From Garcia nutans (taxonomy: Eukaryota > Streptophyta > Magnoliopsida > Malpighiales > Euphorbiaceae): a DNA stretch of 64,000 nt. This document shows, one piece after another, positions 23,890-35,449 of the stretch. Made by a program: the position numbers and the translations under genes. Position 1 is the stretch's first letter. Every line of letters begins with the position of its first letter. Under the pieces are notes generated by a model. That model ran no database searches, was not told where the DNA came from, and saw only the letters and a list, made by a program, of their open reading frames with translations. The stretch spans positions 45,505,501-45,569,500 of the forward strand of contig CANTUV010000008.1 of assembly GCA_947685225.1 (NCBI GenBank), written 5' to 3'.

Positions 23890-24245
23890 TGTCAGACTCC
23901 TGGGATGGTCGCGCATACCCTTGGGGCGGTCGCGCATCTATTTGTGCGGTCATCCCAGCAGTCTAGTGCGGTCGCGCAATTCAAATCTCTAACGGCTACT
24001 TGACGCGTGGCATCTTCTTATTGGTTCTTTAACTAGCCGTTGAAGCCCACCAACGGCTATATAAATTTAGCGGTCGGGCATCCACATTGGGCGGTCGCGC
24101 ATTGTCTTGCGTCGAGTCATTCACCGCTCCATGCCACCGCGAACCTCTCTGTCAAACCAAGACAGTTTGGATGGTCGCGCAACCCCTTGGGGCGGTCGCG
24201 CGTTCTTGGATGGTCGCGCACACCCTTGGGGCGGTCGCACATCCC
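23890..24245 (+). repeat. GGTCGCGCA repeats in LTR N
   Basis: GGTCGCGCA or close variants recur about ten times, often as GATGGTCGCGCA ... CTTGGGGCGGTCGCGCA. Locally CpG-rich. This resembles the GC-rich U3 modules of the Tat LTRs but is unrelated in sequence. Confidence 0.75.
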
Positions 24246-24432
24246 TTCAAAGACAGATTTTTAGCACTTAGGAAATCTTCAACTTTCTTTGCATTTCAGC
24301 TCATTCTAAGTTGCTTTCCTGCCATATAGACACTCATTGAAGCCATTAGATCACTTCAATTTGTTTCCCAAGATCAAAAATAAGATTGACCTAAATCTAG
24401 GTCAACAGCATACATTGGGATATTACAGAATG

Positions 24433-25692
24433 TATGCAACCATCAGGAGAAACATCACACAAGTAAGCAAAATCAGACTTTATTGCATTCATCTTGGAAA
24501 AGAAAGCATCATCATCCTCGTACAAAGCAGAAAAATTAAAATCAAAATCAAAATTATTGTTCTCAAAATCATAAAGCAGAATATCTTCAAACTTCTCTTC
24601 AACCAGGGCAGCAATCTCCTCCGGAATCTTCTCGGCTTTCAGGACAGCTTCCTTCTTTTCTTCTGGATTGGGCTCCTTGTCGGCTGGTAAGGTGAGCTCT
24701 TTCTTCACTTGCTCCACTAGCTCAGCAACATCAGCAAAAATTTTAAAACCCGAGATCAACTTTCCCATGAACATGATTGGCTCGGGCTTTCCTTGGAGTG
24801 CTCCCATGTCTGGAGCTTTGACAAAGATTTTTTCAAGTGGTGGGAAGCTCATCTTCTCATTCTTCTTTGGCTGGACATCTTTGTTGGCTTCTTCATACCC
24901 TAACCCTTTCTTGGAAGTTTGAGTTTTGAAATCTGGAAGATTTGTTATACCAGCCTTGCCCTTTCCAAGACTAGCTCCGGGATGGTAGCTCATGTTCTTG
25001 ATCATGTTCAAGACCTTAGAGTCTACTACTTCATCATCAGAAATTGCAGCTACTTGGAAACCACTGAGAGGCCTCTCCACCATTAGAGCATTAACAACCT
25101 CATTATACTCAGTCTCGATGACCACTGTCTCATCTCTATTAGGAAGCTTGATCTTTTGATCAAGGGTGGAAGGAACTCCACCAAGAGGATGAAACCATGG
25201 TCATCCCAAGAGTAAGGCAAAGGTAACAAGCATGTCCAAAATAACAAATTCAACAATAGATTCAATTGGACCAACCTTGACAGTAGCTTTGAAAGTTCCT
25301 TCAGCATGTCTCTTGGTGTTATCATAAGCCCGAATGGTTACTTTGGATGGGTTTAGATCCCTTGTTGACATGGCTAGTTTTGGCAATATTTTAAGTGGAC
25401 AAACATTTATGGCGGACCCATCATCAACCATTACACATGGAGTCCTTTTCCCTTTGATTTCTATTTTGATAAAGAGAGGGCGGATGTGATCTCTCCCCTC
25501 TTCCGATAAATCTGCATTTGAGAAAGATACCGCTCCCATATTAACTTCGCTCTTCTCTTGAATATCTTCACATTTCATTACTCCTTCAATTTTTATGAAG
25601 TTGATCAGCTCCTCCGGTGTTATGGAGGTGGAAATTGGCATGCTCGCCAAGGCCTTGGCCATAGTTTCTCGATGCTTTTTTGAAGTAGCCAA
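24433..25692 (-). pseudogene. Protease and protease-RT linker of element D
   Basis: The aspartic protease core is VMVDDGSAINVCP (D-D-G-S at about 25414-25425), followed by FVILDMLVTFALLLG. A TGA then interrupts before PWFHPLGGVPSTLDQK. Tat relatives have GRPW at this point, so the stop is best explained by CGA to TGA. The linker continues open to 24433 (SFPPLEKIFVKAP, acidic and lysine-rich) and ends at solo LTR C; the protein resumes at 18196. Upstream of the protease, in-frame TAGs lie near 25717 and 25756. The protease processes Gag-Pol in active relatives; this copy cannot. Confidence 0.88.
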
Positions 25693-25755
25693 TAAGTCCC
25701 AAATGCTAACACTTGCTTAGGTTCTTTTCAATTGCTTGAGCACAGTATCATCTTC

Positions 25756-27500
25756 CTATTCTTTGTTCCCTACTTCAGCTTCCTTTCCTGTATTAACTTT
25801 TACCTCCTTAGGCGGTGGCCTTGCATAAGGCTTACCGGTTCTAGTGTTCTTTACTTCATCTTCTTCGAGCTCGGACCATGTCCATTCCTCCTTCTTGGGT
25901 ACAAGATCGTCATCACTATCTCTTGAATCCCAAAACCCATTCACAACACAAATTGCTACTTCTTTACCCACTATAGCTTGTTCAATTTTGCTAAATACCT
26001 CTTCTTCTTTTGTTGCTTCTCCACCCACATCTTGGAAAGAAGACATGACAAAACTTTCATGCAAACCTCCTCCAATCATGAAGGTTGCCGGTGGTGGTAC
26101 TCTATTGAACCTTGGTAACAGATTGTCTTTGGTGTTTGGCTTGTTGGGCTCTGGAAACTTTCCACTTCAATCAAATTTTGGATCTCATGCCTCAACCTCA
26201 CACATCTATCCGTGTCGTGTCCTTGCATTTGATAAAATTGACAAAATGCCTTAGTGTCGAAATTAGGTGGGAGAGGTTTAGGCAAAGGATGAGGATTTAA
26301 GGGTTGTAACAATCCCTTTTTTTGTAGCTTATTAAGAACCCAAGACAGCGGTTTCCCCAATTTTGAAAACTTTCTTCTTATTCCTTGGCTAGTAGCATTA
26401 ACACCAACTGCCTTTTGCATGCCTTGGTTACCAGACTGGTAGTTTCCTTTCTCTTTCCTTCTTGTTGAAAAATGATTCTTCTCTCTTTTCCATTCTTCAA
26501 TTTGCAGACCAGCTTGGAGGAGATCTTTGAAATCATAGATGAGAGTATGAGACATCCTTTCACGAAGACTAGGCAACACCCCTCTCATAATCATTCTTAT
26601 TTGATCAGATTCATCGGGCCTCTTCTTGAGCAAAGCAACCCTATTTCTCCATCTTTTAACATAGTCCACAAAATTCTCATTTGGCCTTTGTATAATGGAC
26701 TCAACTTCCATTAAGGTAACTTCCATCTCAACATTGCATCCATATTGTTGGATGAAGGCCTTGTATAGCAGATCCCAACTCTTTTGTGTGCCATCATCTA
26801 AGGTATTGAACCAGTTTTGGATAACAGGATCCAATGAGAGCATAAAATACCTTAGAGTTTGAGCCTTAGTAGCTCGGGCAGACTTCATAGCAGTGATATG
26901 CTGCTTCACATGGAGGTGAGGATTTCCGGTTCCATCAAACTTTGCAAAGGATGGCATCTTGAATTTGTAAGAAAATTCTTCATCTAACTCAAATAATTTG
27001 TCAACTTCCGACATTTCTTTGGTTTTCAACTTCTTCTCAAATTTCTTTTCCAAGTCCACAATCATCTTTTCAACATCAGATGTTTCAGTTTTCTCCATAA
27101 CTGATCTTTCAACAATCTTTGGTTCTTTCTTCTTGTCTTGAGGATCTTGAAAGTATTGAGCCCAATCATCATCGTCATCAATGATCGCCTTATCTTCATC
27201 AAAAACCACTTCACCAACTTTAGCCTTCCCCTTGTCCTTTGGCTTCTTAGTGCTAGCAGATGCTTTGGCATTATTTCCTAAAATTGCAGCCAATTGGTTC
27301 TTCATGGTCTCAGCCAGGGCCTCCTTTATTTCTTCCATCTTGGCATTAAGGGTGTCATCCACCATTCTTTGAATTTGTTCAGGTTCTGTTGCTTTTGGTG
27401 AGCAAGTGATTGAGTTGCTACTAGATTCTTCATCTCCGGCATAGGTCGAATTGTCATAAGCTTTTGAACTGTCGTAATCCAGGGCTATGAGCCAGAGAGG
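25756..27500 (-). pseudogene. Gag of element D, one frameshift
   Basis: A conserved N-terminal block, EQIQRMVDDTLNAKMEEIKE, is shared with element F. Then an acidic/lysine stretch (coiled-coil-like, about residues 110-220) and the capsid-like retrotransposon gag domain (FAKFDGTGNPHLHVKQH ... MLSLDPVIQNWFNTL ... IQQYGCNVEM). Near the end is a zinc-knuckle-like segment (CQFYQMQGHDTDRCVRL). At about 26166 a one-base loss shifts the frame; the correct continuation (LPRFNRVPPPATF) is in the next frame down to 25756. The true start codon is uncertain; about 27490 is the first position with homology to F. Confidence 0.88.
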
Positions 27501-28542
27501 ATCAATGAGATGCAAATGTATGCATGTATGCATGTATGCACAAACAATAGACAAAGATAAGTAGAACATCCCTTCCAACCTTATAACTTCCACACACATA
27601 TAGCGAGTCTCTTTTCCTAGGTATATGGTTAACAAAATACCAACATGGGGTATCTTATTTTTGAATATTTCCCTCGGACATTTCAACCAGTAGTTATATT
27701 TTAAAAAATGAAAATCAATTCATGATAATTCCCATTAATTAGGCTTTAATCCATCCAACCAACTAAAGTAGCTTTTATGCTATATTGGATTAAAACCAAA
27801 TTAAGAGGTTTATTATAAATAGATTTCTCACTTGAAAAAGTAACTAATGATTCATGCCAAAACAAGCCCATGATTAATTATTCTTAGTATAAACTAGGCT
27901 CACAATTGATTTTTGATATTTCATAATTGACCTAAATATTTGTAAGCTCTTTTAAAGGTTGGATGAAAATAATTTTATTTCTATGCCCATTGTAAAAAAG
28001 ACTTTAGAAAAAATGGATTTTGCGCTTAGTATTTGGGTCAAGAGAAAAGAATTTTTAATTTATTTTTTAGAAAAGTTTTATGTCCAAAGTCCATCTCGAA
28101 AAGTTTTAAAAATAGCCTTGGTCTTTTGGACATTAAAGAAAAATTTATTTGAGCTCACAATGTAATTAGGTCATATTAGAAAAAGAACAAACCAAATAAG
28201 CCATGATTTTAGCCAAGACAAATTAACCATATTCAAACAACAAGCATTTGGGGTAAAATCCTAAGGAAAGTAACTAGGTCAATTAAATGAGTTTTAGTCT
28301 TTGGGTTAAAAGGCTTAGGTTCCCATAGCAAGTATAAACCTAATGGTATAAGGCTATGAGTGGTTATGCCATGCTCGATCTCCATACCTTGAGTGAAAGT
28401 ATGGTATCCCTTACATAACACTACATGGGTAACATGGGCATCCTAACCCACGTACACGATGCAATCTAATATGATGCAATGGATAATATCATGACAAGAA
28501 AGAATAGAATAATATAAAGACCAACAAAATCAACTTCTCTTA
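27501..28542 (-). other. Untranslated leader of element D
   Basis: About 1 kb between primer site and gag. It aligns by eye with 46952-47950 of element F (shared CTCATAGCCTT and TATACTTGCTATG stretches). No gene seen. Long leaders are usual in Tat elements. Confidence 0.75.
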
Positions 28543-28560
28543 TCCCCAGTGTAGTTGCCA
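28543..28560 (-). other. Primer-binding site of element D
   Basis: The minus strand reads TGGCAACTACACTGGGGA, one base after the LTR end. F has TGGCAACTCCATTGGGGA at the same place. The exact tRNA is not identified with certainty; the form TGGCGACTC...GGGGA is often seen in Tat/Ogre elements and attributed to an arginine tRNA. Confidence 0.75.
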
Positions 28561-29279
28561 CTGTGAGCAGGGATTTTTGCTCCCCACTCCCGGTGGAATG
28601 ATTCTTGCGACTTTGGCATTATTTAGGCTCGGGGCCTTAGAGAACACAGGCCTAAGCCCGGAGAAAATAGAGTCGCCACCCAGATAGGCTGGGAAAAAAA
28701 AAGGGGTGGATGACTCGATTCCTAAGGAATCCCCAACCCCTTCAGAAAGTTGGGTACGTATGGGGAAGGTGAGAAATTGCCCAGCACCCCCACAACGCCT
28801 TGTTCATTGGAACCGGCCTCCTTTGCAGGTCTTAATATTATAAAATTCTTAAATATAACAATATTATCCATATTTACATGCAGCAATCAAAATAAATCAT
28901 CATTATATTAAAACCAAAGCAATGTCCAAACAAAGCAAATAAATGGACACCCATCCGAGGATGGAAACATGTCCTTACATTATCCATATCTAAAACTAAA
29001 TAGGACACCCACCGAAAGGTGGAAACGTGTCCTTTACATTGGTCCAAAAATTTAAAAATAAAATAAATTATATGATGCTCACGACATGAGGTACCCAAAA
29101 ATATGGAAACATACCTATTACAATATTTTGAAATCAAAATAAATCAATGAAAGTAAATAACCATTCAACATAAATAAATCATTCATCAAAGACATCAAAC
29201 ATCAATCAAAATATATAATAAACATTCATCCAATTTAAATAAAATAGTAAATATATTAACTTTTGGGGTTCATGCATCA

Positions 29280-29830
29280 ATTAGGGTTTCTAGGGTTTTA
29301 TGTTCAATAACTAGGGTTTTGCATTTACTAGTTTAATTAGTTGAGAAATATTTTAAAGAAATAACATAGCTACTGGATGTTTAAAAGGTTTAGGGTTTTG
29401 GATGTTTTTATGAAATTAATGTTACTGTGAAAAAAAAAAATAGGTTAGGTTAGGGTTTTAAGCAAATAGATTGTTGTTTTGGTTTTCAGAATGGTGTAAT
29501 TAGGATTTTAGATTTGAAAAACATGTTTTAAAGCCTATTAAATTTTTAGGGTTTATGGTTAAGATATTATGGTTTTATAGTTTGAAATCTCAATTCTGTA
29601 GATGATGATTTTGAATTTAGAATTTGATGTTTTTCTGCGATCAAAGTTGAGTGTGCTTTTAATATTGACTATATCAACTACTTATGTATTTTTAGGTGAA
29701 ACAAATATAGAAAGCCAAATTTATTGTTGAAAGATTAAAATAACTCACTGAACAAAATTATAACCAAATAGCTACTGTGAAAGTTTGGAAACGAAATTAA
29801 TTAAGAAATAGGGTTTGAATAACTTAGGGT
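29280..29830 (-). repeat. Telo-box-rich segment in D LTR
   Basis: Many scattered AGGGTTT / TTAGGGTT motifs (AAACCCTA on the sense strand). The same is seen in LTRs G (about 31190-31225), H (43430-43670), F (46080-46320) and I (60590-60850). Confidence 0.6.
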
Positions 29831-30286
29831 TTATGAAATTAGATTTGTGTTTCGAATGATTATATTATTTACTTTAATTAAGACCTTAAGTATTGTATGA
29901 ATTAATTTATACTACTGCCTAAACTAAATTGAAGGAAGAATTAAATAACTAAGGCAGTGTGATGATGGCTTAAAAGATGAAGATGATTAATGATTCAATA
30001 AATTGAAGTTAGAGCAATTTACCTACGTTTGAAGGCTCCACCAAATTTGAAGAAATTGAACCAAGTTGTTGCCTGCTTCAGATTTGGTTTTGGTTGAGCA
30101 AAGCAATCTGGAGATGATTGCTTGTTGCCTCCTTTGGTTGCTGTGTCTTGAATTTCCTCTTGCTTGCTAGGGTTTTCTTTTGGCCAAAAGAATTCAAGGG
30201 TCCCAAGTTTGGTTCAAATTTTCTTTTTTTGTTGAAAGATCTAAGTTTTGTCTCCCAAAAGTCCCTTCTGAAGTGTTTTAATGTGG

Positions 30287-30294
30287 TATTTATA
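30287..30294 (-). promoter_or_regulatory. TATA box of D LTR
   Basis: The minus strand reads TATAAATA in CCTATAAATACC. Equivalent boxes: G 31665-31672 (-), H 42890-42897 (+), I 61442-61449 (-). Confidence 0.65.
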
Positions 30295-30751
30295 GGAAAA
30301 AATCCAAACCTAATTCTAATTATCTAAGGAAATAAAAACCATTTAGGAAAAGAAATCAAAACCAAATAGAATTCGGTTTCGGAAAAAACTGCGCTGGAAA
30401 AAAATTGCCCTGGCAAAAATTGCTGCGGGCTACGGGTGGGCCAACTCCAAAATTGCTAGCGAACTAGGGCATGGGCCAGCCAATTCATGCAGGAATGGCT
30501 AATTCGCCGCAGAAATTCCTGCGGTGAATTGGCCCAAGCCAATTCACTTTCGGCGACGAAATTTTTTTGTCACCCATTCTTCCGTCGCCGATTTTTTTTA
30601 TTATTTTTTTATTTTACTAATGTTACCTTTTTTATTAAAAATTATAAATAATAAATATTAAAATAAATATTATTTAATTAAAATACCATAAAAATTATTT
30701 TAGACTATAAAAAATATTGGACCAGACTGGGTCAAAAATTAAGGGTCTACA

Positions 30752-32375
30752 CATACTACATGCAATCATAAAAATAAATAATCACTTTATTAAATCGCAA
30801 TAAGTTCAAATAAAATAAATAAATAGGCACCCATCTATGGATGAAAATATGCCTTTACAATCGTTCAATGTCCAAAAGAAAACAAATAAAATAGGATTCC
30901 CACTAATTAGTGAAAATGTATCCTTTACATTGATCCAAAAATTAAAATAAATTAAATTACATAAATCTTAACAAATGATGTACCCACAATGTGAAAACAT
31001 ACCTCTTACAATTTCTTGAGTAATTAATCAAATAAATTAAATCATTCAAGTAAGTAATTAACATAAAACATACATCATAAAATTTCATAAAATATTCATC
31101 AAAATATAACGTGCATTAATAATCAATTCTATATTAAACAATAGATGTACAAACTAGGATTTTTATTTTTTTAGTTAAGGTTTTAAGAAACAAAACTTAG
31201 ATTTTAGGGTTTAGGGTTTAGACAAATTAAGGATACTGTGAAGTTGAGATAAGTAAATATGGGGTAAGCTTCTAGGTAAAACAAAATAGATTACGTTTTG
31301 GTTTTATAAAATATATAACTAAGGCTTTGGTAATTAAGCTACTGGATGAAAATAATATTTTGGCAAATAAACTACTGTGATGATATCTTAAAGGATGACT
31401 TGTAAGTACTGAATAAATTATTTGGATTGAAAATCTAACCTATGTTTGAAGGCTCCTCCAAGATTGAATTTTGAACCAAACTTCAAGTCTGCTTGGATCA
31501 ATTATAGTGTTGGTGGGTTGGAACAATTGCTTAGGCAATTGTTAAAAGTTGATTTCTACTTGTTCTTGCTTTTGTGTTGATCGTACTGCCCTTCTATGAT
31601 TCTGTGTTTATTGCTTTTTATCCTTGATAATTGTTGCTAGGGTTGTTGAAGTTCAAAAGTCCCTTATTTATAGGCAATTAATTGAAAACCTAGTACTTCT
31701 TGATTAAGGAAATAATTAAAATCATCTGAATTAATTAAACCAAAATAGACTTGGTTTTGGCAAAATTGGCGAGGACGTGGGTTGCAGGCCTTGTCTGCAA
31801 GTACAGGCTGCGAGGGCGTGCCTGCTGACATGGGCTGCGGGGCTTGTCTACAGGTGCAGGCTACGAGGGCGTGCCTGTGGGCACGGGTTGTAGGCGCCTA
31901 CCTACGGGCTGGGAGTTGCTAGTACCTGCCTGCGGGCTCGGGCTGCAAAGGGCTATGGGTAAATTTGCCTAAGTCAAGCCAATTCACTGTAGGCACAGGG
32001 CCTGCAGCAAATTGGCATGCCTAATTCGTTGCAGGCACGCCTTGTGGCGAATTAACATGCTCACTTCGTCGCCAATTATTATTTTTATTATTTTATTATT
32101 TTTTATTTTTATTATTACTATTATTATTAAAAATAAATATTATATTTTTATAAAATAAATATTTATATTTTTTCCCTTTTTTCTTCTTTTTTTTATTTAA
32201 TATATTATTAAAATAAATAATAAATATTATATTATTATGTATTGAGATTTTAATATTTTGCCAGATAATATTTTTGTTTATAAAATTATTCCAGATTGTT
32301 TTACACCTTTAGACTTGACTTAATTGCCTTTTAATTAGTGTAAGACTGGACTTGGTTAAAAAATAAGAGTCTACA
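30752..32375 (-). repeat. Partial 3' LTR of Tat element G
   Basis: On the minus strand it begins TGTAGACTCTTATTT (at 32375) and runs 1.6 kb to the GCATGTAGTATG point, where D begins. Related to but distinct from the D LTR. It has its own GC-rich U3 block (31760-32070) and TATA box (31665-31672). The rest lay on the far side of D and has been lost. Confidence 0.82.
31760..32070 (-). repeat. GC-rich U3 module of LTR G
   Basis: Repeated GGGCGTGCCTG, CTGCGGGCT and AATTGGC/GCCAATT elements in an otherwise AT-rich LTR. It matches in position, not in sequence, the GC-rich blocks of D (30370-30590), H (42610-42790), F (45205-45480), I (61545-61800) and E (14721-14966). Confidence 0.7.
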
Positions 32376-32450
32376 GTTTGCCTCATGCTTGAGCGATCTA
32401 GGACTATAGCAAAGAGAGTGAAAAACAACACAATTTTTTACTGGATTTAG
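32376..32450 (-). other. End of G internal region; TTTAG duplication at 32446-32450
   Basis: Minus-strand CATGAGGCAAAC precedes the LTR and may be a decayed polypurine tract. The last five bases, TTTAG, are repeated at 41627-41631 after LARD-B. Confidence 0.6.
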
Positions 32451-32736
32451 TGTAATATCCCGGAATAGACCCTAAGAGTTTTGGAGTTAATGTTGTTGCA
32501 TTTGGATTTAATGTATATGTATGTATGGGAAATATAAAGATAATATATATATATAAGACATATACATATACATCACATATACATGGGATATAAAATGGTG
32601 TAGGAAAGTGAGTTGTGTATATATATTTGTATAATTAGTTAATAATAATAATAATGATAATAAGGACAAAAAGAAAAGAAAAGAAGAAAGTCAAAAGTTG
32701 GAAAATTATGTGTGGTGGAGGTTATTTGAGAAATAT

Positions 32737-32798
<62 letters not shown>

Positions 32799-33252
32799 GA
32801 GAGAAACGAAAGAAAGAACGAGAACGTTCTTTCTTCCTCTGCTTCTTCTTTTCCTTTGTAAATGAGAGAGAGAGAGAGAGAGAGAAGCTAGAAAGAGAAA
32901 GATGATTTTGCTTCTAGTTACACCAAAGATTAAGGATATCAAGATGTTTGCAAGTGGATATTGAAGATTTAGCAAGCTATTCAAGTAAGTACTCCCTTTT
33001 GAGTTGATTTTATTGATTATATGTATATATCTAAATTCTTATCTTCTTGTTTTGAATTCTTGTGGATTGAGGTTATGTTTGGTATAATTAGTGTGTAAAG
33101 TGAAGATAATGAAAGAGTGAAGTATGTAAAGATGTTGAATTGATATTTAAGTGATGATAAGTTGAGAAAATTGTGAGGTAAATGATGAAATGTTGAGGTT
33201 GGGTTTGGGTTAGATGAATTTGGAAGTGTTTGGCCTTTAATTCATTGAAGAA

Positions 33253-33530
33253 CACGGCCAAGTCATGAGAGACACGGCCAAGTTAGGGCAAACTCGGCTG
33301 TGTTGGATGATTTTTAGAGAGACACGGCCGTGTCCCTTGCCCGTGTCTGCTACTGGATTGTTGTGTTGAGAGACACGGCCACTGGCTTGGCCGTGTCCAC
33401 TGCCCGTGTTTGCTACTGCTTGAATTGGATTGAGAGACACGGCCACTGGCTTGGCCGTGTCCTTTGACCGTGTTTGCTACTGGATGTTTGGATTGAGAGA
33501 CACGGCCACAAGCTTGGCCGTGTCCCTTGA
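33253..33530 (+). repeat. GACACGGCC palindrome array, LARD-B 5' LTR
   Basis: Five units of about 58-65 bp. The three clearest hold GACACGGCC, an 8-base spacer and GGCCGTGTC: a perfect 9-bp inverted repeat. The spacer varies (ACTGGCTT, ACTGGCTT, ACAAGCTT) while the arms do not. In LTR2 (39446-39723) arm changes appear (for example GACACGACC). Confidence 0.88.
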
Positions 33531-33942
33531 GGGTGTTAGCTTGGGTGTTTGTTATTTGTTCTTCATACATTGTTGGATCTTCAGAGGTCTTTTATACCTA
33601 AACACACTTAAAACAATAATGATCCAACCAAATGTATATAGAAGATCCTATATTCATGTATAATGTAAATTGTTTTGTATATAACAATGATGATATAGGA
33701 AATGTGGAAGATATAATGATCATGGAAAAAGGTATGTGCAATGCCATTGATTATGTATTGTTGAGTGATGAATTGATCAATGTGATATGATGATAACAAT
33801 GATGTTTAAGATACTATATGAACAATGTTATGTTTTATGTATTGTGAACTTTGTAAATTGTAATGTGTTATGTGAAAGATGTGATGTTGTGATGAAAGAT
33901 GAAATGAGAATTGAAATCAAATGAAATGAGAAGCCATTGTCA

Positions 33943-34030
33943 TTGGCTATGATGATTCAAATGAAATATGAAGCCATTGTCATTGGCTATTATAACACAA
34001 ATGTGATGTAAAGCCATTGTGATTGGCTAT
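33943..34030 (+). repeat. Three AGCCATTG(T)CATTGGCT units
   Basis: About 36-bp spaced units with a self-complementary core, AGCCATTGTCATTGGCT. A and M have equivalents (ATAGCCAACACAATGGCT near 2329). Confidence 0.75.
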
Positions 34031-34122
34031 GATGATTCAATTGTGATAAATGAGGCATGTTTGCCTAGATTATGATTCAATTGAGAATGAGATGGATAAT
34101 GAAATAATAAATGAATTGTGTA

Positions 34123-34533
34123 ACTAATGTGTTATTCAATTTCAGAGTTCTGGGTTTGGAGGCATGCCTATAAAATGAAAGGTAACAGTCTTGCCGGGTT
34201 GAGGATCTCTTTAATTTGAGATGAAATGAGGTCCAAGAGACTGGGTCTGTTACACTATGATAATTATGATTATGAGATATATAATTGGTAACAGTCTTGC
34301 CGGGTTGAGGATCTCCTCGAGGTTAGTCGAGTTGATGGTCCAAGAGACTGGGTCTGTTAGAGGTAACAGTCTTGCCGGGTTGAGGATCTCCTCATATGGA
34401 GTTGATGGTCCAAGAGACTGGGTCTGTTACACTATCCATGGATAGAGTTATTGATACATGATGCCTACGGGCTTGATTATTGTGATTATGAACCAAAGCA
34501 GTAACTCTGAACTTTGAATAACATATTAGTGTG
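34123..34533 (+). repeat. Inverted-repeat cassette of LARD-B 5' LTR
   Basis: Arms at 34123-34152 and 34499-34533. Interior has three units that start GTAACAGTCTTGCCGGG and end GACTGGGTCTGTTA(C) (about 34181, 34288, 34362). Copy in the 3' LTR at 40316-40726. Confidence 0.82.
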
Positions 34534-35060
34534 TTGTTTGGGCCCGAGTCTGTCTTTGTTGTCAATGTGATATTCAAATGTTGAAATAAATGAGTAATGA
34601 GATCTATAACTACCTTTATTGGAAGTATGATTCATGTCTGATGAATTGTGGATAAAATAATGTTATAAAGTATGATTTTGCAATATGTGCATTGATGTAT
34701 TGAAGGTGAATATGTTTGAGGGACTTTGTTGATATATGATTTTATAAAAATATAGTATGATGTGTAGAATATATATATGAATAAGGAATGTGTGAGAATT
34801 GCTTTCATAAAGGTGTTGAATAGGTCGTTGAATGGTATTTTGGTTGAAATGATGTATGTTTATATGCATATGAGATAGAAAGGGAAAGTACTGTGTTGTA
34901 AAGGCTTTATATAATTATGTATAATAATTGTGAAATTAGTGGGAACATATGAAGAATGCATTGAGAAAGGAAAACGTGGTAAGAGAACCATAAAACATAA
35001 TGCTAAAAATATAAGGTATGATTCTTATGGTAAAATGTGTTTTAGTATTTATTTGTACTA

Positions 35061-35097
35061 CTAAGCTTTCGGGCTTAGCGCGGATGTTTAATTGCGC
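35061..35097 (+). other. Twin hairpin of LARD-B 5' LTR
   Basis: CTAAGC/GCTTAG followed by GCGCG/TGCGC (last pair G-U as RNA). Copy at 41254-41290. Confidence 0.75.
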
Positions 35098-35437
35098 AGG
35101 TATGTATGCGGTTGATCGGGAAGTCTAGCTGTTATGCCACGAGAAGGGTAAGGGTGTCTCGAGACCAACTAGAAGGTGATGCATACATGTGTAATTTTAA
35201 ATTATATTGTATTTTTTAGTTAATATATATTCATATGGATGAATGAAGTTTTGATAAATAAGAATACTGACTTTTGTAAATGTGTTTTAAATTAATGTAT
35301 AATTTGATGAACTTGGATAAAGGTTTTTTTTTTAAATTGAATCTAAAAGTAACATTCTTATACTTTATATACGTATTGTATGTATACTAGGTATATGTAT
35401 AGTACTTATATGGAGTATCAGGGTGTTACAATTATTT

Positions 35438-35449
35438 TGGTATCAGAGC
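35438..35449 (+). other. LARD-B primer-binding site
   Basis: TGGTATCAGAGC, complement of plant initiator-Met tRNA, seven bases past the LTR end as in LARD-A. Confidence 0.93.

Larger units (their letters stand above)
23297..24407 (-). mobile_element. Solo LTR N (probably copia) nested in C
   Basis: 1111 bp, TGTTGTCCCAAG ... GTCAACA, flanked by GCATA at 23292-23296 and 24408-24412. The AAGAGGGGGGGTGAATTGG end is common in plant copia LTRs. A TATTTATAGG on the plus strand (about 23800) suggests a minus-strand TATA box, hence minus orientation. It interrupts LTR C twenty bases before its end. Family assignment is tentative; the LTR nature is well supported by the duplication and TG...CA ends. 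Confidence 0.85.
18202..24427 (-). mobile_element. Solo LTR C (Tekay-like superfamily), itself hit twice
   Basis: Plus-strand ends TGTAACACCCC and GGGATATTACA with GAATG duplications. Without nested M and N (and their extra duplications) it is about 2430 bp. It has no internal region, primer site or polypurine tract, so it is a solo LTR left by LTR-LTR recombination. Landmarks shared with LARD-A: twin hairpin (split by M), inverted-repeat cassette, two GTAAGT candidate donors, GGGCGTGG-type palindromes. Confidence 0.93.
17285..30751 (-). mobile_element. Tat-lineage element D, truncated in RT
   Basis: Minus-strand order from the right: 5' LTR (28562-30751), primer site (28543-28560), leader, gag, protease, linker and RT. 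Pol stops being recognisable at about 17285, so RNase H, integrase and 3' LTR are missing. It is interrupted by solo LTR C (18202-24427, TSD GAATG): the protein reads continuously through the excised site (DGCIHS then NSGYMSIF). Several stops and a frameshift mark it as dead. Gag start and leader are homologous to element F. Confidence 0.92.
28562..30751 (-). repeat. 5' LTR of element D
   Basis: 2190 bp. On the minus strand it starts TGTAGACCCTTAA and ends TGCTCACA. Features: GC-rich U3 block (30370-30590), TATA box, telo-box-rich stretch, and an internal primer-site-like motif GGTGGCGACTCTATTTTC near 28671-28690. Its right edge abuts a related partial LTR (G), into which D evidently inserted. 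Confidence 0.88.
32451..35430 (+). repeat. LARD-B 5' LTR
   Basis: TGTAATATCCCGG ... CAGGGTGTTACA. In order: TTA microsatellite (32740-32794), GA microsatellite (32863-32884), candidate donor GTAAGT (32985-32990), palindromic array (33253-33530), three AGCCATTG...TGGCT units (33943-34030), inverted-repeat cassette (34123-34533), twin hairpin (35061-35097). Short frames seen here recur unchanged in the other LTR and have no known motif. Confidence 0.95.

Noticed and set aside
24040..24329. Overlapping frames in LTR N rich in GRSR and VAQPLGAVA
   Set aside because: Translation of GGTCGCGCA repeats.
29280..29830. Interstitial telomere array
   Set aside because: Motifs are scattered singles in an LTR, not tandem TTTAGGG repeats.
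33283..33570. 95-codon minus-strand frame with repeated GHGQASGRVSQS, also at 39476-39763
   Set aside because: It is translation of the palindromic minisatellite in the LARD-B LTRs; duplicated because the LTRs are duplicated.
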